From positions 1 to 14,403 of the forward strand of contig NCCR01000162.1 in assembly GCA_002279765.1 (NCBI GenBank): a stretch of 14,403 bases of DNA. The letters are read 5' to 3'. The notes under the pieces were generated by a model. The model saw only the letters and a program-made list of their open reading frames with translations, was not told the DNA's origin and ran no database searches. This stretch comes from Verrucomicrobia bacterium 12-59-8. GTDB lineage: Bacteria > Verrucomicrobiota > Verrucomicrobiae > Verrucomicrobiales > Verrucomicrobiaceae. The position numbers and the translations under genes were made by a program. This document shows, piece by piece, positions 5,538-12,700 of the stretch (position 1 is the first letter of the stretch; every line of letters starts with the position of its first letter).

Positions 5538-6812
5538 ATGATGAAAAAAAGTCTTTGTGGCATAATTCTCGGCGGGCTGGTGCTTCTTTTCAATGGCTGC
5601 GCCTCGCCACAGCAACGGAGCCTGCGGCGCGCACGTGAGCATGCGTTCATCAGCTACTGGCCGGCACAGAGCCAGGGAATGCGGCTGGCGGTCAAAGACA
5701 ACATCGACATGAGTGGAAGAGTGACCTCCGCTGGATCTGAATATGTGGCGAAGAATAGTCCTCCGGCGGTGCGTGATGCCCCATGTCTGGCGCTGGCGAG
5801 GGAACGAAACGTCCAAATCGTGGGTAAAACAAATCTGACGGAATTTGCCGTGACGGTCTCCGGCGAAAACAGCTTCTTTGGCACGCCGAAAAGCCGTCTG
5901 GATGGCAAGCACGATGTGATTCCAGGCGGATCGTCGAGTGGTTCTGCGGTGGCCGTCGCCACGCAAATGGCGGACGTGGCATTTGGCTCGGACACAGGTG
6001 GCTCGATTCGGGTGCCCGCAGCATGCTGTGGCGTGTATGGCTTGAAAACAACCTTCGGTCTGGTTTCCACCAAAGGGGTGTTTCCGATCTCGCCGAAGCA
6101 TCTCGACACAGTCGGGCCGCTGGCACGAAACATCGGTGATCTGACTCAGGGCATGGATTTGCTGCAGCGCGGGTTTGCGGGCAAATACCGGGAAGCAGTG
6201 GCTGACAAACCGCAAGCGCGGTACATCACCATCGGGCGGCTTTATTTGAATGGCACTGACCCGGCGATTGACCAGGCCATCGACGCCAAGCTCATCGCCA
6301 AGCATTTCAAAATCGTCAAACTCAGCGAGGGGTTCGAGAAGAAATGGCGTCAGGCGGAGAAGGACGGCAAGGTGGTGGCGCTGGCGGATGCGTGGCACAA
6401 CGATCAAAAGTACGCGAATCAGAAAGGAGTGAGCCTGCTGACGAAACTCGTGATTGCCATGGGCGAACTGGAGTACAAGCACGGCTACAAGGAGGCGGTG
6501 AAACGCAAGGCGGCATGGCAGCGTGAACTGCGCACGGTCTTCAGGCAGGTGGATTTCATCGCCATGCCAACGCTGCAGGGGCTGCCGCCGAAAATGCCCT
6601 TCTGGGGTTCGGATGTGGTGTTTGAACTGCGCGTGTTTGGCATGCAGAACACGCTGCCGGTGAACTTTGCGGGCAATCCCGCGCTGGCCATTCCGATTAC
6701 GATGCCAGCCCAGGGCAAAACCGTTCCAGTGACCAGCCTGCAGCTTGTCGGCCCGCGGTTGAGCGAGGCCGCACTCTTGAATGCGGGCCGCCTGATTGAA
6801 CTCCCAAACTAA
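5538..6812 (+). CDS. Amidase-signature family lipoprotein
   Basis: A 424-residue amidase of the Ser-cisSer-Lys class, hydrolysing a C-N amide bond. Catalytic residues are visible: Lys53 in LAVKDNID, cis-Ser132 in PGGSSSGSAVAVAT, and nucleophile Ser156 in GSDTGGSIRVPAA; the Ser-Ser spacing of 24 matches FAAH and GatA. The N-terminus MMKKSLCGIILGGLVLLFNGC is a lipoprotein signal with likely lipidated Cys21, though Asn at -2 is unusual. The protein is therefore expected at the membrane facing the periplasm, which argues against it being the cytoplasmic tRNA amidotransferase GatA. Substrate is unknown; candidates are peptide, cell-wall or nutrient amides. I chose start 5538 because it precedes the Lys-Lys and hydrophobic core; ATG 5541, 5523 or 5487 are also in frame, but 5487 falls inside the palindrome. 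The TPR gene follows after 4 bases, probably as an operon. Confidence 0.9.
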   Translation: MMKKSLCGIILGGLVLLFNGCASPQQRSLRRAREHAFISYWPAQSQGMRLAVKDNIDMSGRVTSAGSEYVAKNSPPAVRDAPCLALARERNVQIVGKTNLTEFAVTVSGENSFFGTPKSRLDGKHDVIPGGSSSGSAVAVATQMADVAFGSDTGGSIRVPAACCGVYGLKTTFGLVSTKGVFPISPKHLDTVGPLARNIGDLTQGMDLLQRGFAGKYREAVADKPQARYITIGRLYLNGTDPAIDQAIDAKLIAKHFKIVKLSEGFEKKWRQAEKDGKVVALADAWHNDQKYANQKGVSLLTKLVIAMGELEYKHGYKEAVKRKAAWQRELRTVFRQVDFIAMPTLQGLPPKMPFWGSDVVFELRVFGMQNTLPVNFAGNPALAIPITMPAQGKTVPVTSLQLVGPRLSEAALLNAGRLIELPN

Positions 6813-6816
6813 CACC

Positions 6817-7587
6817 ATGTGCCTACTCTTCATCTGCCGAACCACTGTCTTGGCAGCCGCGCTGCTGATCACCTGTGCGACCAGTCATGCACAAACCGCG
6901 ACTGAACTGATGCATAGCGGCGATGTCTTTGATCTCAAATTTCAAGCCGCCGATGCGTTGCGCTATTATCTGCCGGCGGAGAAACTGGAACCTGCGAATG
7001 TGGCTTTGCTGGTGCGCATAGCGCGGCAGTACCGGCATTTGATGTCGGATGCCAGGACGGGCGCGGAGAAGCTCAGGATGGGCGGCATCGCGCTCGACTA
7101 TGGCAAGCGTGCGGCAAAGCTGGGACCGAATGATTCGGATGCGCAGATCTCCCCGGCGATCACTTACGGGCGCATGCTGCCGTTTCAGGGAAACAAGGAG
7201 CAGGTGGCGTCCACACCGCTGATCAAAGCGGCTGCGGACCGCGCGATAGCCCTCAATCCGCGCAACGATGTGGCCTGGCATGTGCTGGGCAGATGGCATC
7301 AGGTGCTTGCCAATGTGGGCATGCTCAAACACCTCCTGGGCGGACTGATCTACGGCCAGCTGCCGACCACCACGAATGAGGCGGCGATCCAGTGCTTTGA
7401 GCGGGCCATTGCGATCAATCCGCGTCGTCCACGTCATTATATCGAGCTTGGGCGGACGTTTGCCCAGATGGGAAAGAGCGCTGAAGCGAGGAAGTATATC
7501 GAGAAGGGTCTCAAGATGCCCGACATGGAAAAAGATGATGCCGAGGTCAAGCAGCGGGGACGCGAGGAACTGGCGAAGCTGCCGTGA
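6817..7587 (+). CDS. Exported TPR protein, RMDN-like
   Basis: A 256-residue protein. Residues 1-25 form a signal peptide (hydrophobic core FICRTTVLAAALLI, cleavage likely after SHA at 23-25). The mature part is helical TPR-type repeats, with the clearest units ~135-165 (ADRAIALNPRNDVAWHVLGR) and ~187-235 (AIQCFERAIAINPRRPRHYI then LGRTFAQMGKSAEARKYIEK). The combination of NPRNDVAWHVLGRWH, IYGQLP and the closing repeat resembles the regulator of microtubule dynamics (RMDN) family, which also occurs in bacteria with no link to microtubules. It probably acts as a periplasmic protein-protein scaffold. Four bases separate it from the amidase stop, implying co-transcription and perhaps a shared task. 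ATG 6817 is preferred to an in-frame TTG at 6796, which lies inside the amidase gene and would lengthen the signal peptide. The gene ends 18 bases from the convergent amidotransferase gene. Confidence 0.85.
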   Translation: MCLLFICRTTVLAAALLITCATSHAQTATELMHSGDVFDLKFQAADALRYYLPAEKLEPANVALLVRIARQYRHLMSDARTGAEKLRMGGIALDYGKRAAKLGPNDSDAQISPAITYGRMLPFQGNKEQVASTPLIKAAADRAIALNPRNDVAWHVLGRWHQVLANVGMLKHLLGGLIYGQLPTTTNEAAIQCFERAIAINPRRPRHYIELGRTFAQMGKSAEARKYIEKGLKMPDMEKDDAEVKQRGREELAKLP

Positions 7588-7605
7588 ATGATGCTGCGGC
7601 TCGTC

Positions 7606-9567
7606 CTACACCCTGCTGGGTGCGGACGTCGGCAGATCGGCAAGTGATCCATCGATGAAGGTGTGATGCCAGAGCTGCGTGGCGACGACAGCGGCGAGAC
7701 CCATTTCCACGGAGAGGCGTGGCAGCGAACCGACACGGAGATCACGAAAGGCTTTCCGCCAGTGGCGCACCTGGGCGATTTCAAAGTAGCCGGTGCGGCG
7801 GAGTGATTCCTCGCTCAGCAATTCATTCACAAACTGGGGTTCGGGATCCATGTGGAAGCTGTCCAGCGGGGCGCGAAAGATCACTTTTTGCCTGCGAGCA
7901 ATCTCTTTCGGTAGCCAGCGCTCGGCGACGAGGCGCAGTAGGTGCTTGTCGCGAAAGCCGTGCAGTTTCCACTGCGGATCCAGTTTGGAAGTGAAGTCGA
8001 ACACGTCCTCATCGAGGAACGGATAGCGCACCTCGACGGAGGAGTTCATCGCCACGCGATCTCCCTTTGCTTGCAGGAGGTGCCCGGCCAGCGTGACCCG
8101 GGCACCGACCCACAGGCTGCGGTTGAGCGGGCTCCAGTGCTTCGCACGCTCCAGATCCATGCCCAGCCCTTCCCAGGGGCGCGCGGAGGCCAGCACTTCA
8201 CGCATGGGCTCGCCGTAAAAGCGGAGCTTGGACAGCGCCAGCACGCCATAGCTGTCGAGCCACGCATTCGGTCCCCCGACGGCGTCCTCCCACATCTTGC
8301 GGCTCGTGGCAGGATAGTGCGGCACATGATTGAGCCGGAGATAGGCACGGCGCGCCAGATCGCTCAGGCGCAAGCCGGGGATGACATCGAGCGCGTTGAA
8401 TATCTTGGCAATTTTATACCAGGGATAGCCAGCCAGCCATTCGTCCGCGCCTTCGCCCGTGAGCACCACCTTCTGCCCGCAGGCATGCACGCGTTGCGCC
8501 AGCATGAGCAGCGCGGCACATGAGGTATCAATGACCGGTGCTTCGGCGGCGTGAATCAGCTGTGGGTACATGTCCAGCGCATCGCTGGCGCGAAACTCCT
8601 GCACGATGGGTGGCTTGGTGCCGATGTGCCGTGCGGAAAGATTGGCAGCGCTGAGTTCATCGAGCTTCGGATCGTCCACGCGAATGGTGTAGGTGTTGAT
8701 CGACTCGCCTTTGAGCTTGCAGGCCATCGCCACGATCATGCTGGAGTCGAGGCCCCCGGAGAGGTAGGCACCCACGGGCACATCTGCACGCAGGCGCTTG
8801 TCCACGGCCTGGAGCAGGAGATCTTCCAACTCATCCACCAGCTTGGCTGGATCAGCGCCGGGGTCTTCCTCGCCTTGATTTGGGAAATCCATCTCCCAGT
8901 AGGTGTGCTCCTGGATGGGTTCCGCCTGACCCGGTGTGATCTGCAAGTAATGGCCCGCAGGCAGAAGCTGAATGCCGGCAAAACACGTCACCGGCCCGGG
9001 CATGGCACCGAAGGTGAAAATGTGATCAATGCCGTTCAGGTCAGCCTGTGGAGTCACCATTCCTGAAGCCAGCAGGCCTTTGATCTCCGAGGCAAACAGC
9101 AGCCAGTCTCCCTGCCGTGTCCAATACAACGGCGAGATGCCGAAGCGATCACGACCCAGGGTGAGCTGATGCCGCTGCACGTCGTACAAGGCGACGGCAA
9201 ACTGGCCGCGCATGCGCTCAAACATGCCTTCATGACTCTCCTCCCACAGATGTGGGATGATCTCGGTGTCGCAGTGTGTGTGCAGAACATGACCGCGCGA
9301 AACCAGCGCCGAGCGCTTCTCGGGGAAATCAAAAAACTCGCCATTGAAGACGGTGAAAGCACTCTGGTCTTCATTGCACATCGGCTGCTGACCATCGGCC
9401 AGACCGACAATGCGCAGGCGGCGTGACGCCAGCGCGACGCCGGGTCGCCTAAGGAATCCTTCTTCATCCGGCCCCCGGTGAATCAAGGCCCGAGCCATGC
9501 GTTCGACCACACCTTCAGACACCGTTCGCCTACCGGCCAGGTCCATCACACCAGCAATGCCACACAT
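7606..9567 (-). CDS. asnB: Glutamine-hydrolysing asparagine synthase-family amidotransferase
   Basis: A 653-residue two-domain enzyme. The start is fixed at ATG 9567 because the sequence then begins MCGIAGV, making Cys2 the N-terminal nucleophile of a class II glutamine amidotransferase after Met removal; the frame is open 13 codons further up but would bury it. The glutaminase domain (1-~210) has SRRLRIVGL, NGEFFD (75-80) and CDTE (99-102). The synthetase domain has the ATP-pyrophosphatase loop SGGLDSS (270-276), LTGEGADEW (369-377) and VEVRYPFLDEDV. It uses Gln-derived ammonia and ATP to amidate a carboxylate. The length exceeds E. coli AsnB (~554) and fits the TIGR01536-type enzymes often found in polysaccharide and secondary-metabolite clusters. 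Divergence from the PKS, with 175 bases between starts, suggests either ordinary asparagine synthesis or amidation of the cluster product; sequence cannot decide. Confidence 0.93.
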   Translation of the reverse strand: MCGIAGVMDLAGRRTVSEGVVERMARALIHRGPDEEGFLRRPGVALASRRLRIVGLADGQQPMCNEDQSAFTVFNGEFFDFPEKRSALVSRGHVLHTHCDTEIIPHLWEESHEGMFERMRGQFAVALYDVQRHQLTLGRDRFGISPLYWTRQGDWLLFASEIKGLLASGMVTPQADLNGIDHIFTFGAMPGPVTCFAGIQLLPAGHYLQITPGQAEPIQEHTYWEMDFPNQGEEDPGADPAKLVDELEDLLLQAVDKRLRADVPVGAYLSGGLDSSMIVAMACKLKGESINTYTIRVDDPKLDELSAANLSARHIGTKPPIVQEFRASDALDMYPQLIHAAEAPVIDTSCAALLMLAQRVHACGQKVVLTGEGADEWLAGYPWYKIAKIFNALDVIPGLRLSDLARRAYLRLNHVPHYPATSRKMWEDAVGGPNAWLDSYGVLALSKLRFYGEPMREVLASARPWEGLGMDLERAKHWSPLNRSLWVGARVTLAGHLLQAKGDRVAMNSSVEVRYPFLDEDVFDFTSKLDPQWKLHGFRDKHLLRLVAERWLPKEIARRQKVIFRAPLDSFHMDPEPQFVNELLSEESLRRTGYFEIAQVRHWRKAFRDLRVGSLPRLSVEMGLAAVVATQLWHHTFIDGSLADLPTSAPSRV

Positions 9568-9742
9568 ATGCGGCCTGCTATCGTTGCGTTTGGGGGTGAG
9601 AAGCAATCGTTAACTGGCTAGGTAGGGTTTTACCCCATGGCGAGGAAGGGGAGTGATCGGCTATTGGGAGGGACTGCCGCTGTAGGTCAGCGGTGAAGAC
9701 GGACTCATGCAGCGGGGCCGTGAACATTTTCCCATATCACAC
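9568..9742. promoter_or_regulatory. Divergent control region between amidotransferase and PKS
   Basis: These 175 bases separate two outward-reading starts and must carry both promoters unless these are internal. A perfect 6-bp hairpin, CCGCTG-TAGGT-CAGCGG, lies at 9677-9693 inside the PKS leader. On the minus strand AACGAT occurs twice about 24 bases apart just before the amidotransferase start. No convincing -35/-10 pair or sigma54 site was found for either gene. Confidence 0.35.
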
Positions 9743-12700
9743 ATGCCCACACTCAAACACTCCTCTTCGTCTCTACCGCCTGCCCTGCCAATCTTAAACA
9801 AGGAGAGTGTCGCCATCATCGGGATCGGCTGTCGTTTCCCTGGTGGGGTGAATGACGCGGAGTCGTTCTGGAAGCTGCTTGAAGAAGGACGCGAGGCTGT
9901 GGGGGATGTACCGGCGGACCGCTGGAATGTGGAGCGTTTCTACGATGCGGAGCCGGGCATCGTCGGCAAGACCGTGGCCAAGCGCGGGGGCTTCATCGAG
10001 GGCATTGACCAGTTTGACCCCCAGTTCTTCGGCATCTCGCCGCGTGAGGCGCCTTACATTGATCCGCAGCAGCGCCTGCTGCTGGAAACAGCGTATGAAG
10101 CCATTGAGGATGCAGGCCTAGTGCTTGATCTCGACAAGGGCACGGACATCGGCGTGTTCGTGGGCATCTCACACAATGATTACCAGGGCTTGCAGCACAC
10201 CTCGACGGATCGTGCCGGCATCAGCTCGCATACGCCCACGGGTAGTGCCCACAGCATCGCGGCGAACCGTATTTCCTACTGTCTGAATCTGACCGGCCCG
10301 AGCATCGCGATGGACACGGCCTGTTCATCGGCGCTCACTGCAGTACATGTGGCCTGTGAGCACATCCTGGATGGACGCTGCAAAACAGCGATGGCTGGCG
10401 GGGTGACCGTGATGATCACACCGGATGGATTCATCGGCTTTTCGCAGGCAGGAATGCTTTCCCCCGAAGGCAAATGCAAGGCCTTCGATGCTTCGGCCAA
10501 TGGCTTCGTGCGTGGCGAAGGGGCCGGCATGGTGCTGCTGAAAAAACTCTCCGATGCCATCGCGGATGGTGATCCGATCCATGCGGTGATCATGGGATCT
10601 GCGGTGAATTCAGATGGTCATACCAATGGCATCTCCTTGCCGAGTCCTGCGGCCCAGGCGCATCTGGTGCATGATGCCTGCGTGATTGCCGGTGTCTCAC
10701 CCACGCTGATCGGCTATGTCGAAGCGCATGGCACCGGCACAGCGGTGGGAGACCCCATCGAAGCTCATGCACTCGCCGAAGCCTTGTGTGCAGAACGCAC
10801 AGCGGAGGCACCGCTCATCATTGGTTCAGTGAAAACGAATCTTGGCCACCTGGAAACAGCGTCTGGTGTGGCTGGGCTCGTCAAAGCAGCTCTGGTGCTC
10901 AAACACGGGCGTATTCCGGCCAGCCTGCATTTTGAAACGCCGAATCCGAACATCGACTTTAGCGCGCTGAAGCTGCGCGTGCCCGTGGCCAGTGAAGAGT
11001 TTCCCGACACTGGCGGCCTGCGTCTTGCTGGTGTGAATTCCTTCGGCTTTGGCGGATCCAATGCACATGTGATCCTGTCTGAGGCGCCGAAACAGGCCCC
11101 GCGAGCCCATGTGACTCCTGGCAACAACCGCGCATGGCCGCTGGCACTTTCCGCGCGCTCCGAGAAAGCGCTACAGTCTGCGGCATGGGAGTTGAGCACC
11201 TGGGTGGATGATCACTCAAAAATGAATGGTAGTTCGCCGCTGCTGCCGGACCTCACCTACATGCTCGGCGCGCGGCGCAATCATCACTCGCACCGTCTGG
11301 CGCTCACCGCGCGCACACTTGGCGAGATGGTGCAGGAGCTCAGCGCCTTTGCGACGGGACAGCCTGGCCCCCGTATGCGCAACTCATTCACCCCAAGGCG
11401 CGAGCATGCAGCACGTGTCGTTTTCGTCATGAGCGGCCAGGGGCCGCAGTGGCAGGGCATGGGCTGCGAACTCATGCTGCATGAGCCGGTGTTCAAACGC
11501 ATGATCGAAGCCTGTGACAAGGCCATGCGGCCATGGGCGAAGTTCTCCTTGATCGATGAACTCAATCGACCCGAGGCCGAGACGAACATGCAGCGAACTT
11601 CGATCTCGCAGCCCGCCATTTTTGCCATGCAGATGGCACTTGCGGCGCTGTGGCAATCCTGGGGCGTCCAGCCTGCTGCGGTCGTGGGACACAGTGTCGG
11701 CGAAGTCGCCGCAGCGTGCATCGCAAGCATCCTCACGCTGGATCAGGCCGCGAAGATCATCGTACTGCGCGGACGTTTCATGGACGAATGCGCTGCAGCG
11801 GGCGGCACGATGCTGGCCGTTGGCATGAGCCCTGATGAAGCAAGCAGTGTTATCGCCAGATATGACCGCACAGTGAGCATTGCCGCATTCAACGGCCCAC
11901 GATCGCTGACGTTGTCGGGCATGAAGGATTCGCTGGGGACCATTGCTGCTGAACTGGAAGTGAAAGGCATTTTTGCGCGCTTCCTGCAGGTGAGCCACCC
12001 CTTCCATCATGCGATGATGCAACCCGCTGCGGATGCCTTGAAGGCTGCACTTAACGATTTGAAGCCGCAGGCAGAAACCCTGCCTTTTTTCAGCACCGTC
12101 ACAGGCAAGCGTCTCAATGGAGCGTCCTGCGACGCAGGTCACTGGTCACGCGGGGTGCGGCAGCCGGTTGAGTTTGCGCAGGCGATTGCTGCGGTGGCGG
12201 AGTTTGGTGTCGATGTCTGGCTTGAAATTGGCGCGCATCCGGCGCTGGTCCGTGCCATGCAGGAATGCCTGAGCGAGGATGCCAGCAAAGCCACCGTGCT
12301 GGCCTCTGCACGCCGTGAACGCGAGCATGAATCATTGCTGGAGACCGCCCTGGATCTGCACCTTGCCGGAGTCGTGCTCGACTTCAAGGCGCTCACACCG
12401 TCGCGGCGCCATCTGACGCTGCCAGTCTATGCATGGGACAAGAGCCGCTGGTGGAATGAATCCGCCGAGATGCGCGAAGGACGTCTGGCCCCCGGTGGAC
12501 GCGGCTTGCTCGACATCCGACTCGCGCGCGCCACGCCGACGTGGATCACGCGGCTGGACAATCGCCATATGGCTTTCTTAAAGGATCATCGCGTTGAAAA
12601 CCTCATCATCTTTCCCGCTGCAGGCTTCGTCGAAATGGCGCTTGAAGCCGGGGTGCAGTTGTTCGAAGGCAAAGCCTTCGTCATCGAGGACTTTGAAATC

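Noticed and set aside
5289..6872. 527-residue minus-strand open frame opposite the amidase
   Set aside because: It is antisense to a gene with intact catalytic motifs, is rich in His/Arg/Gln typical of a shadow frame, and shows no family motif.
7609..7622. CACCC-TGCT-GGGTG hairpin between the convergent TPR and amidotransferase genes
   Set aside because: It is only five base pairs, lies inside the last codons of the amidotransferase gene and has no following T run, so it is not a supportable terminator.
9568..9742. Possible sigma54 site (TGGC-containing stretch) upstream of the PKS
   Set aside because: The required GC dinucleotide of the -12 element (TTGC) is absent at the correct spacing.
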